This document shows, piece by piece, positions 1 to 6,176 of a DNA stretch of 9,445 nucleotides. The stretch spans positions 1 through 9,445 of the forward strand of contig JAFPBP010000219.1 in the NCBI GenBank assembly GCA_017424085.1, given 5' to 3'. How positions within the stretch are numbered: position 1 is the first letter of the stretch; every line of letters begins with the position of its first letter. The translations under genes and the position numbers were made by a program. The notes below the pieces were generated by a model. The model made no database searches and was not told where the DNA came from. It worked only from the letters and a program-made list of their open reading frames with translations. This DNA comes from Clostridia bacterium. Its GTDB lineage: Bacteria > Bacillota > Clostridia > Oscillospirales > UBA644.

Positions 1-1
1 G

Positions 2-226
2 GGTGATGCGCCTCGCTCCATTGCATCCAAGCCCTTGCTTTCCTTTATTCTGGAAACTCTGGGACACCTTCTGCGTGAGGAGGAGTCTTTCGTATACGAA
101 ACCCTTGAGTTTACCGCAAAAACCGTGGTGAACGGACGGGTTTCCGAGGTTCTGATCCATATTCTGGACGAGGAGGATCTTGCCGCGCGCGGGATCGACT
201 CCGAGGGAGAGGAGATGAACGTATGA
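2..226 (+). CDS. HlyC/CorC (CNNM/CBS) family protein, C-terminal end only (partial)
   Basis: The open frame enters from the left edge and gives 74 residues before a TGA. The segment SFVYETLEFTAK followed by a short beta-rich tail (RVSEVLIHIL) lines up with the end of the complete neighbour (SFSYENLFVIVAEM...RVSKLTVLV). Both match the small CorC/HlyC transporter-associated domain that closes CNNM/CBS membrane proteins, a family linked to Mg/Co efflux or tolerance. The membrane and CBS domains would lie outside the window. The stop overlaps the next start as ATGA, so the two are probably translationally coupled and co-transcribed. An internal TTG at 35 could be mistaken for a start, but the frame is open to the window edge and only the domain's tail lies after it. 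Family assignment rests on this one short domain plus the tandem context. Confidence 0.72.
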   Translation, partial: GDAPRSIASKPLLSFILETLGHLLREEESFVYETLEFTAKTVVNGRVSEVLIHILDEEDLAARGIDSEGEEMNV

Positions 227-1536
227 CCTTTGCCGAGCATTTTGCGAAAATGTGGTGGGCGTACGTGGTCATCTTCGTGATGGTCTGCCTCTCCGCATTC
301 TTCTCTGCCTCTGAAATTGCCTTTAATACCTCCAATAAGATGCGTCTGCGCCGTGCGGCGGAGGGTGGAAGTGCGGCGGCGAAAATCGCGTATCAAATCG
401 CCGAAAAGTTCACCACGGCCCTGTCTGCCATTCTCATCGGAAATAACCTTGCGAACATCGCCGTTTCCACCTGCACCACGCTGATTGTCATGAACCTGTT
501 CAAGGATGACGTGGCGCTGGCGTCTACGATCGCGACCATTCTGGTTACGGTGGTGATCCTGATCTTTGGCGAAATCATGCCCAAGATCCTTGCCAAGCAG
601 AACGCCGATACGGTGGTATGCTTCGTTGCCATTCCCATTCGAATTCTTACCATCATCCTCAGCCCCATCGTCTTCATTATCATGGCGATCCTGTTCCTTC
701 TGCGTAAGCTTTGGGGAAGCGACCGCAAGGACGACGAGCCCACCGTGACCGAGGAAGAGCTGATCTCCATTATTGACACGGTAGAAGAGGAGGGGGTCAT
801 CGATGAAGATCAAGGAGATCTCCTGCAGTCTACGCTGGATTTCCGTGATACTACCATTGAGAAGATCATGACGCCCCGCATCGACATGACCGCCATTGAT
901 ATCGACGACGAGGATGCGAAAATTTCCGCCCTCTTGTCCGATACGGCGCAATTCTCCCGCCTGCCCGTATATGAGGGAAGCGTGGATAATATTATCGGTA
1001 TTTTGTCTCTGAACCGCTATTATAAGGCAACCATGGAGCATGCGAAGCCCGACCTTCGTTCTCTGATGCTCCCGCCCTGCAAGCTTCACAAAACCATGAA
1101 GCTTCCCGCCGCGCTGGCGAAGCTGAGAGAAGCCAAGATGCACCTCGCCATCGTCATCGACGAATTCGGCGGTACCTTGGGTGTGGTCGCCATGGAGGAT
1201 ATCCTGGAAGAGCTGGTGGGCGATATCTGGGACGATACCGACGTGATCGTTACTCAATGTCTTGCCACGGGAGAAAACACCTACGAGGTTGCCGGGGAGA
1301 TGAATCTGGACGATTTCTTCGATGAGATCGAATTCGTCAAGCCTCAGACCTTTGCCTGTGAGTATTCCACCGCGGGCGGCTGGGCGATCGAAATGCTGGA
1401 GGCTGACCCCCATGTGGGCGACAGCTTCTCCTATGAAAACCTGTTCGTGATCGTGGCGGAAATGATCGAGGAGCGGGTCAGCAAGCTGACCGTTCTCGTG
1501 AACCCCATCGAAGACGGAGAAGAAGAATTGAACTGA
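223..1536 (+). CDS. HlyC/CorC (CNNM/CBS-pair) membrane transporter family protein
   Basis: This 437-aa protein has the usual length and domain order of bacterial CNNM/CorC proteins. Residues 1-165 are the DUF21/CNNM membrane domain, with a helix ending in SAFFSASE (24-31), GNNLANI (73-79) and GEIMPK (116-121), all family hallmarks. A cytosolic CBS pair follows, from about residue 195 to 325, containing MTPRIDM and DEFGGTLGVV and ending in EDILEELVGDIWDD. The last 80 residues are the CorC/HlyC-associated domain. Family members are tied to Mg2+/Co2+ transport or resistance; the older 'hemolysin' name is not supported as a function. The start is the ATG overlapping the upstream stop, with AGGAG at 210-214. 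It is the second of two tandem paralogues, and a strong terminator follows. The transported ion cannot be read from the sequence. Confidence 0.93.
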   Translation: MTFAEHFAKMWWAYVVIFVMVCLSAFFSASEIAFNTSNKMRLRRAAEGGSAAAKIAYQIAEKFTTALSAILIGNNLANIAVSTCTTLIVMNLFKDDVALASTIATILVTVVILIFGEIMPKILAKQNADTVVCFVAIPIRILTIILSPIVFIIMAILFLLRKLWGSDRKDDEPTVTEEELISIIDTVEEEGVIDEDQGDLLQSTLDFRDTTIEKIMTPRIDMTAIDIDDEDAKISALLSDTAQFSRLPVYEGSVDNIIGILSLNRYYKATMEHAKPDLRSLMLPPCKLHKTMKLPAALAKLREAKMHLAIVIDEFGGTLGVVAMEDILEELVGDIWDDTDVIVTQCLATGENTYEVAGEMNLDDFFDEIEFVKPQTFACEYSTAGGWAIEMLEADPHVGDSFSYENLFVIVAEMIEERVSKLTVLVNPIEDGEEELN

Positions 1537-1542
1537 TTCCAT

Positions 1543-1578
1543 GCGGAGACCGTTTCTGCGGTCTCCGCCGCTTTTTTT
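1543..1578 (+). terminator. Rho-independent terminator of the HlyC/CorC pair
   Basis: A 9-bp perfect stem, GCGGAGACC (1543-1551) with GGTCTCCGC (1560-1568), has an 8-nt loop and is followed by a run of seven T (1572-1578). It lies 7 nt after the stop codon. Confidence 0.9.
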
Positions 1579-1635
1579 GAATTGTTAAAAAAAAAGAAAT
1601 TATTATGAAGTTTTGTCGAAATGTGGAATATATCC

Positions 1636-1664
1636 TTGATTTTCACAGAGAAATGTGATATAAT
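1636..1664 (+). promoter_or_regulatory. Sigma-A promoter, extended -10, for a putative ncRNA
   Basis: TTGATT (1636-1641), 17-bp spacer, TATAAT (1659-1664), with TG one base before the -10 (1656-1657). Predicted start is near 1671. No plausible coding region follows before a terminator at 1866-1891, which points to an RNA product. Confidence 0.8.
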
Positions 1665-1670
1665 AAAGTT

Positions 1671-1891
1671 GCACACACGAAACATGTTTTCCCGTGTGCC
1701 GAAAGAAGCGCGCAGACGACGGTTTGTTTGAGCCTCTTTTGTTTGACGGGGCTGCGGGGAACGATCTTCTCTGTTTCATCATCCGACAGTTGAACGATAC
1801 TTCGACGTCCTCCGCGCTCCGTCCTCCGATTCGACACGGGAAGACACCATATCCATTTGACGCATTGACACGGGCTCGTGTCATTTTTTTT
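1671..1891 (+). ncRNA. Candidate structured non-coding RNA, about 220 nt, class unknown
   Basis: The stretch is bounded by a near-ideal promoter (1636-1664) and a T-tailed terminator (1866-1891). The only plus-strand frames through it use non-ATG starts and run through the terminator, so a protein is unlikely. A hand fold gives a rod: CCCGTGT (1691-1697) with ACACGGG (1834-1840); AGCGCG (1707-1712) with CGCGCT (1813-1818); GACG (1715-1718) with CGTC (1806-1809); CGG (1720-1722) with TCG (1802-1804). An inner hairpin pairs AGCCTC (1731-1736) with GGGGCT (1748-1753). GAACGAT occurs twice, at 1759-1765 and 1792-1798. Size and rod shape would fit a 6S-like RNA, but no diagnostic 6S sequence was recognised. 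It does not look like tmRNA, RNase P or SRP RNA. It could instead be a small regulatory RNA or an attenuated leader for the regulator at 2038. Confidence 0.5.
1866..1891 (+). terminator. Rho-independent terminator of the putative ncRNA
   Basis: TGACACG (1866-1872) pairs with CGTGTCA (1877-1883) around a GGCT loop, followed directly by eight T (1884-1891). Confidence 0.82.
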
Positions 1892-1900
1892 ATTTTCCTC

Positions 1901-1929
1901 TTTACTTTTGGCGGATTTTGTGATATACT
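1901..1929 (+). promoter_or_regulatory. Upstream promoter for the XRE membrane regulator
   Basis: TTTACT (1901-1906), 17-bp spacer, TGa then TATACT (1924-1929). The -35 is weak and the extended -10 is good. It lies just after the ncRNA terminator, and its start would fall near 1936, at the palindrome 1938-1952. Confidence 0.5.
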
Positions 1930-1937
1930 GTAGGTGT

Positions 1938-1952
1938 GCAACCTAAGGTTGC
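1938..1952. promoter_or_regulatory. Palindrome, candidate operator
   Basis: GCAACC TAA GGTTGC is a perfect 6-3-6 inverted repeat. It lies at the expected start of the upstream promoter and 22 bp before the -35 of the downstream one. With no T-run behind it, it is more like a protein-binding site than a terminator. Autorepression by the adjacent XRE protein is an inference. Confidence 0.45.
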
Positions 1953-1973
1953 GGAATTGGATATTGAAATATC

Positions 1974-2002
1974 TTGCGCTTTTTCTCGATTTTTGCTATA
2001 AT
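1974..2002 (+). promoter_or_regulatory. Proximal promoter of the XRE membrane regulator
   Basis: TTGCGC (1974-1979), 17-bp spacer, TGc then TATAAT (1997-2002). Start near 2009, giving a 5' leader of about 30 nt before the ATG at 2038. Confidence 0.75.
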
Positions 2003-2037
2003 AATGGCAGAAAAAATCCCCGAAAGGATGTTGTACT

Positions 2038-2664
2038 ATGACCCTTGAGCTTGCAAATCGTCTGGTTCGGTTCCGCAAGGAAAGCGGACTTTCTCAGGAG
2101 GAGGTTGCGGAAAAGATCGGCGTTTCCCGTCAGGCGGTGTCGAAATGGGAGCGCACCGAAGCCTCCCCCGATACGGATAATCTCATCGCCCTGGCAGGTC
2201 TGTACGGTGTATCCCTCGATTCTCTGGTCTTCGGATCTCAGCCTGCTCCCGCCGAGGTGCCTGCCCCTGCGAAGGAAGATCCCGTTGACGATGACGAAGA
2301 CGACGATGATGACGATGATGACGATGAAGATGACGGCGGGCGATGGTCGGTTCGGATTCTTCGGGTCGTCAGTGCATGCTCCTCCATTCTCTGCGTGATT
2401 TTTTATCTTCTCTGCGGGTTTTACGGTTGGTTCCACGGCTGGTCACACGCTTGGTTGATCTTCTTTCTGATTCCCATTCTGGAGTCTGTTGTGAGTGCCG
2501 TGCGCCACCGCGACGGGAGCGATTTCGCCTATCCCGTCCTGGTTGCCGCCGTTTACCTTGGATTGGGGATGTATTTCGGTCTGTGGCATCCCGGCTGGAT
2601 CATTTTTATTACGGTCCCTGTTTATTACATTGTTGCCGACGGACTCAAAAAGCGGAAGCGATAA
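2038..2664 (+). CDS. XRE-family HTH regulator with acidic linker and membrane domain
   Basis: This 208-aa protein starts with a complete HTH_3/XRE DNA-binding domain at residues 7-61, including LSQEEVAEKIGVSRQAVSKWE, with the ISxWE-like signature as VSKWE. A Pro/Ala-rich stretch (69-79) leads to residues 84-99, sixteen consecutive Asp/Glu. About four hydrophobic segments follow (roughly 105-130, 136-155, 162-180, 184-201), and the protein ends in a basic KKRKR-type tail. It should therefore be a membrane-anchored regulator with its HTH in the cytoplasm. HTH-plus-membrane proteins are common in Firmicutes, but their signals are mostly unknown. The start is supported by AAAGGA at 2023-2028. Two tandem promoters and a palindrome precede it. 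Targets and signal are not visible; self-regulation is a guess. Confidence 0.85.
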   Translation: MTLELANRLVRFRKESGLSQEEVAEKIGVSRQAVSKWERTEASPDTDNLIALAGLYGVSLDSLVFGSQPAPAEVPAPAKEDPVDDDEDDDDDDDDDEDDGGRWSVRILRVVSACSSILCVIFYLLCGFYGWFHGWSHAWLIFFLIPILESVVSAVRHRDGSDFAYPVLVAAVYLGLGMYFGLWHPGWIIFITVPVYYIVADGLKKRKR

Positions 2665-2672
2665 TCAAGTTG

Positions 2673-2711
2673 AAAAAAGAGCCTTTCCGAATCTTTCGGA
2701 AAGGCTCTTTT
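2673..2711. terminator. Two-way terminator between convergent genes
   Basis: A 13-bp perfect stem, GAGCCTTTCCGAA (2679-2691) with TTCGGAAAGGCTC (2695-2707), has a 3-nt loop. It is flanked by six A on the left and four T on the right, so it works on both strands. It serves the XRE gene (plus) and the sigma/anti-sigma/DUF4153 operon (minus). Confidence 0.92.
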
Positions 2712-2726
2712 GCCGTTTTATGGAGG

Positions 2727-4334
2727 TTACCACGCCCAGCCGTAGGGAGTGTAGAGATCTTCGGAGGTGAACCGTTCGGGGCAACGTGCTTTCAAAATGC
2801 GGAGCGCCGCAGCCGATTCGCTGTTCCAGGAGCGGAAGGAATAGTATTTCTCATAATAATATTGCTCGGTGAGGTTTCCGCTCAACTCAATGGCTTTGGG
2901 CTCAAAGAAATATTTGCGTGCCCGTTCCTTCGTTTCGGCGTCGAATCGATCGTAGGCCTCGTCTACCACGAGAATTGCGCTGTCCGAGAGATCGTCCCGA
3001 AGCATGGAGAAGTCCAGCTCCTCCAGATCCCCCGACAGATAGTGATTGATGTTATATTCCGCAATGCGGGCGTCCACGTTGCAGAGGCAGAGCCCTCCGA
3101 AGAGGATCAGAAACGCCATCAGAGCACAGAAAATGCCGTTCAGCTTATGGACGAACTGCTTCACGATCAAAATCAGGAAGAAGATCGACAAAAGGATCAT
3201 GAACCAGGAGGCGTAGACCCGAAGCAGGGTCAGACCGTACTGATCAATGTACAGGACCATCTTCCGCAGGGCAATGACCGCAAGCACGATGGAGGAGAGG
3301 GAGAAGAGAATGATGAAGATCTTTGCGGGGATGGCGTAGCCGTGCTTGCCCGTCCGCTTGGTCAGAAAATGCACAGCCAAGATCACCAGCGCATTGACAA
3401 AGCAAACGCCGCAGAGATTGAAGAATCCGTCCCGCGCATATTCGGCGTAGGTATATCCCTCGGGCTTCAGATTGGCAAAGGCGCTGAGGTAATAGGGGGC
3501 TTGGGAAATGAAGAAGAGAACGTAAACGCCCAGCATGGGGGTCAAGGCGGCGCAGGTGATCACGGGGGAGGCGAAGCGCAGGGATTGGGTCAGCTGCTCC
3601 TTGCCCTCCCGCGTCATGGATTCGGGAAATGCCTTGATCGACGCTCCGTACAGCAAGCCGAAGATGAGAAGCCCGAAGGGGAACGCCAAAAACCAAAGTC
3701 CAACGTTGTTCCCGATGGCGTCTCCCGTGCCGCTGAACAGATGGTCCAGAAGGTTGGAGAAGGCTTTGTCTCCCGAGCTGAGAAGGGCGTATACGATGGC
3801 GGTGGGGATGATGGCGGAAAGAAGTCCGACGAAAACGTAAAGAATTCCGCGGGCGCCCTTGTTGCTCTTGGAAGAATGGGACAGAGTCCCGAAGAAGTGA
3901 TACATGTTTCCGAACGGGAGCACGAACATGCTCTTAAGCAGGTCAAAGCCCAGCATATCGTCGGCGCGTTTTCCTGCACGGTTGCCGAAGGTGACGAAGA
4001 TCCAATAGCAGACCGCCAGCAGCTGGAAGAAAACGCACCAGCCCCGCAGGAATCCGTTGGCGGTAATGGTGTAGGTGAGGGAGAAGATCACGATGATTGC
4101 CGCCCAGAGCACGGACGCCACGGAGATGGATTGCTTTTTGACGCCTGCGTACAGATAAGTGGCGCAGAGGAACAGCGCCGTCAGAATGGTCAGTCCGACT
4201 CCTGCGGTCACGCCCATGGTGTATTTCAGAAAGAAAAAGGCGAATAATACCGAAAGAAGGGCAAAGGCAGTATCAACGGTGCGATAGGGGGAGGGAGTGA
4301 TGATCGGTTGTTGTGTTTGGGCTTGTTCTGTCAT
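2727..4334 (-). CDS. DUF4153/DUF4173-type multi-pass membrane protein
   Basis: This 535-aa protein has a short polar N-terminus (MTEQAQTQQP), about ten or eleven hydrophobic helices between residues 20 and 415, and a soluble C-terminal part of about 120 residues. The junction, CNVDARIAEYNINHYLSGDLEELD followed by a DLSDSAI stretch, resembles the conserved tail of the DUF4153/DUF4173 families (Asn-x-Asp...YN...Y.sGdleldl...LsdDa). The function of these families is not established. It is the last gene of the ECF sigma/anti-sigma operon: the start ATG is 12 nt after the anti-sigma stop, and its AAGGAGG site (4341-4347) overlaps that stop. Co-transcription suggests it acts in the same signalling pathway, as sensor partner or effector. 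A long frame on the opposite strand is a shadow. Confidence 0.8.
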   Translation of the reverse strand: MTEQAQTQQPIITPSPYRTVDTAFALLSVLFAFFFLKYTMGVTAGVGLTILTALFLCATYLYAGVKKQSISVASVLWAAIIVIFSLTYTITANGFLRGWCVFFQLLAVCYWIFVTFGNRAGKRADDMLGFDLLKSMFVLPFGNMYHFFGTLSHSSKSNKGARGILYVFVGLLSAIIPTAIVYALLSSGDKAFSNLLDHLFSGTGDAIGNNVGLWFLAFPFGLLIFGLLYGASIKAFPESMTREGKEQLTQSLRFASPVITCAALTPMLGVYVLFFISQAPYYLSAFANLKPEGYTYAEYARDGFFNLCGVCFVNALVILAVHFLTKRTGKHGYAIPAKIFIILFSLSSIVLAVIALRKMVLYIDQYGLTLLRVYASWFMILLSIFFLILIVKQFVHKLNGIFCALMAFLILFGGLCLCNVDARIAEYNINHYLSGDLEELDFSMLRDDLSDSAILVVDEAYDRFDAETKERARKYFFEPKAIELSGNLTEQYYYEKYYSFRSWNSESAAALRILKARCPERFTSEDLYTPYGWAW

Positions 4335-4346
4335 GAGAATCCTCCT

Positions 4347-4928
4347 TTACGAATTGCAGAAGCGGGAGTAGAGCTTGGATATCCCGTAGGAAATTGCTGA
4401 AAATATGAGGGCAACCAAGAGACAAAGGGGAATAAACGACGCCCAATTTTCGGGATAATCGTAGTGGGGAATGGCGTACAGATCTCCTAAAACGCAGATT
4501 CCGAAGGTGATCAGCGCCGAAACGCGGCAGAACCAGGGGCGGGAGGGGTATTCTCGGCAGAAGAACAGGTTCAGCATGGATGCCAGAAGCCCCGTGGCGG
4601 GGATAATGATGCAGAGGGAGAATACGCCTTGAGGCCAGTTGTGATCCTCCCATTCGGTCAGTCCGCAGAAGGCAATGGCGGCGACGAGAATTGCAATGAT
4701 GGCACAGATCAGAAAGTTCCCCAGCTGACGGCGGATGCGAAGATAGATTCCCTTTTCGTTGGGAACGGCGGTGGGTGCCGCAGGGATCACGGCGCGGCAC
4801 ATGTCCTCGTAGACGGTACGGCAGGCGTCGCAGGTCTTCAGATGCTCCCGTACCGCCTGTTCGGTTTCCTTGCTGCAGATCCCGTCTACGTACAACGGAA
4901 GCAGATCCTTGATGATTTCACAGTTCAC
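4347..4928 (-). CDS. Anti-sigma factor with zf-HC2 zinc finger and membrane domain
   Basis: This 193-aa protein opens with a zinc-binding anti-sigma domain. Cys3 and the H-x3-C-x2-C cluster His29, Cys33, Cys36 match the C-x25-H-x3-C-x2-C layout of zf-HC2/ZAS anti-sigma factors, including the LLPLYVDG segment typical of these proteins. Four hydrophobic segments follow (about 70-93, 102-125, 133-152, 163-183). It should hold the upstream-encoded sigma factor at the membrane until a signal releases it. The start codon is GTG, overlapping the sigma stop as GTGA, which implies coupled translation and matched stoichiometry. The multi-span membrane part, in place of one helix and an outside domain, suggests that sensing is within the membrane or through the next gene's product. 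The signal is unknown. Confidence 0.88.
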   Translation of the reverse strand: MNCEIIKDLLPLYVDGICSKETEQAVREHLKTCDACRTVYEDMCRAVIPAAPTAVPNEKGIYLRIRRQLGNFLICAIIAILVAAIAFCGLTEWEDHNWPQGVFSLCIIIPATGLLASMLNLFFCREYPSRPWFCRVSALITFGICVLGDLYAIPHYDYPENWASFIPLCLLVALIFSAISYGISKLYSRFCNS

Positions 4929-5419
4929 GGTGTATCTCCTTTCAGCTTACTGATGATGGTGGCTTTCGCCCGATAGAAGGTGACTCGTGCCCAACTGTCC
5001 GATTTGCCGAACAGCTGGCTGATTTCCTTGAGGGGGACCTCTCCGAACACGTGGAGCATAAACACTTCTTTGTAGGGCTCGTCCAGCGTGTGCAGATGCC
5101 GTAGAATTTGCGCCGATTCGGTGTTTTGCAGAACGTCTCCCTCGGGGGATTCCCCGTGATGGGTGCGATCCAGCGTTTCCGCGTCCAGAGCTACGGTCTG
5201 CTTGCTTTTGGCGTATTGACGATAGAAGAGGTTTTTCCCGATCTGACAAAGCCAAACCGAGATCTTGCAATCTCCCCGAAAGGTGTCGATGCGGTCGATG
5301 GCGCGGACAAAGGTCTCCTGGGTCAGCTCCTCCGCCATGGATTCGTCCCGACAGAGGGAGAGCAAAAAGCGGTAGACTTCGGTTACGTTGGCTTCGTAAA
5401 TATCGTGAAAGTGCTCCAC
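4925..5419 (-). CDS. ECF-type RNA polymerase sigma factor
   Basis: This 164-aa protein has the usual length of an ECF sigma factor. Region 2 spans about residues 8-75, with AEELTQETF (29-37), FRGDCKISVWLCQIGKNL (47-64) and the basic region 2.4 end YRQYAKSK. A linker of about 30 residues leads to region 4, about 105-158, with the helix-turn-helix VPLKEISQLFGKSDSWARVTFY. The ECF subgroup was not assigned. The start is a GTG preceded by GAGGTGAG; no better in-frame ATG was found. It is first in the operon with the anti-sigma factor and DUF4153 protein. The promoter upstream is housekeeping-like (TTGACA-17-TATACT); an ECF-style AAC/CGT promoter at usual spacing was not found, so self-activation is not evident. 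Confidence 0.93.
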   Translation of the reverse strand: MEHFHDIYEANVTEVYRFLLSLCRDESMAEELTQETFVRAIDRIDTFRGDCKISVWLCQIGKNLFYRQYAKSKQTVALDAETLDRTHHGESPEGDVLQNTESAQILRHLHTLDEPYKEVFMLHVFGEVPLKEISQLFGKSDSWARVTFYRAKATIISKLKGDTP

Positions 5420-5481
5420 GGTCTCACCTCGATTCCCCTGTAAGATACACGGACAGAAATAACGTTACAGCTTTTTCTTTC

Positions 5482-5510
5482 AGTATATCATTTTTTTTTC
5501 ATTTTGTCAA
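5482..5510 (-). promoter_or_regulatory. Promoter of the sigma/anti-sigma/DUF4153 operon
   Basis: Read on the minus strand: TTGACA (5510-5505), 17-bp spacer, TGa then TATACT (5487-5482). Start near 5475, giving a leader of about 55 nt. The leader contains a small palindrome, TAACGTTA (5460-5467). Confidence 0.85.
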
Positions 5511-5516
5511 TATTCC

Positions 5517-5545
5517 TTGACAAATGTCGATTTTTGTACTATAAT
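5517..5545 (+). promoter_or_regulatory. Promoter of the GNAT acetyltransferase gene
   Basis: Perfect TTGACA (5517-5522), 17-bp spacer, perfect TATAAT (5540-5545). Start near 5552. Its -35 is only 6 bp from the -35 of the divergent sigma-operon promoter. Its position rules out any translation start near 5504. Confidence 0.88.
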
Positions 5546-5590
5546 ATTAATGTAGATCACCGTGGACCTTCGTCCGGAAAGGATTCTCCC

Positions 5591-6169
5591 ATGTTTTCCG
5601 TTGAAACCTATCGCTTCGCCACGCCCAACGATGCCGAGGCGCTTCTTGCAATTTATCGCCCTTACGTGGAATCGTCCCCTGTCACCTTTGAATGGACCGT
5701 TCCCACGGCGGCGGAATTTCGCGCTCGCGTGGAGAAGATCTCCGCCCACTATCCTTACCTTGTTGCCGAACGGGACGGAGAGATCATCGGATACGCCTAT
5801 GCGGGTCCCTATCGCTCTCGGGAGGGCTTCCGCTGGACGGCGGAGCTTTCGATCTACGTGAAAAAGGGCTTGCAGGGGCAAGGCGTGGGAACTCATCTTT
5901 ACGCCCGCCTGCTGGATCTGTTGCGCTTGCAGGGATATTTGAACGTATGCGCCGTTGTGTCCTGGCCCAATCCGGGAAGCGCCAAGCTCCACGAGCATTT
6001 CGCCTTCCGTTGCGGCGGCATTCAGAAAAAATGCGGCTTTAAGGACGGGCATTGGTGCGACGTTGCCATCTTCGAGCGTCCCCTTGCCGATTATCCCGTG
6101 CCCCCTGAGGAGCCCATTCCCGTGACCCAACTGCCTGCCGATGCGGTGGCTCGGATCTTGAATTTTTGA
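5591..6169 (+). CDS. GNAT N-acetyltransferase, phosphinothricin/L-amino-acid acetyltransferase-like
   Basis: This 192-aa protein carries a single GNAT acetyl-CoA-dependent acyltransferase domain. The acetyl-CoA pyrophosphate loop is QGQGVG (95-100), preceded by the strand ELSIYV (85-90). The segments YPYLVAERDGEIIGYAYAG (54-72), YRSREGFRWT (74-83) and NPGSAKLHEHFAF are typical of the Pat/MnaT (YncA) branch, which acetylates phosphinothricin, methionine sulfoximine or related amino acids. The natural substrate cannot be fixed here. The frame extends to 5504, but the start is placed at ATG 5591 because the promoter lies at 5517-5545 and AAAGGA is at 5578-5583. No terminator separates it from the PerR-like gene, so some read-through is likely. 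Confidence 0.9.
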   Translation: MFSVETYRFATPNDAEALLAIYRPYVESSPVTFEWTVPTAAEFRARVEKISAHYPYLVAERDGEIIGYAYAGPYRSREGFRWTAELSIYVKKGLQGQGVGTHLYARLLDLLRLQGYLNVCAVVSWPNPGSAKLHEHFAFRCGGIQKKCGFKDGHWCDVAIFERPLADYPVPPEEPIPVTQLPADAVARILNF

Positions 6170-6176
6170 AAACCCC

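Noticed and set aside
223..1536. Hemolysin
   Set aside because: The old family name comes from sequence similarity. The domains (CNNM, CBS pair, CorC-associated) point to ion transport or its control.
1671..1891. tmRNA, RNase P RNA or SRP RNA
   Set aside because: The unit is too short for tmRNA and RNase P RNA. It lacks the tmRNA tRNA-like ends, the RNase P core sequences and the SRP helix 8 motif.
1694..1933. 79-residue plus-strand frame within the ncRNA region
   Set aside because: It has a non-ATG start, no ribosome binding site, and its frame runs through the terminator at 1866-1891 into the next promoter.
2343..4247. 634-residue plus-strand frame opposite the DUF4153-like gene
   Set aside because: It begins inside the XRE gene, has no start signal, shows no recognisable domain, and runs through the two-way terminator at 2673-2711. 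The minus-strand frame has clear membrane helices, a ribosome site and an operon context.
5430..5470. Possible ECF promoter (GTAAC ... CCGTG) upstream of the sigma gene
   Set aside because: The AAC-to-CGT distance on the minus strand is about 12 bases, too short for the usual 16-17. The palindrome TAACGTTA there is only 8 bp long.
5504..5590. N-terminal extension of the acetyltransferase (29 residues)
   Set aside because: The extension overlaps the promoter at 5517-5545, so most of it would not be transcribed. ATG 5591 has AAAGGA at the right distance and starts the GNAT fold properly.
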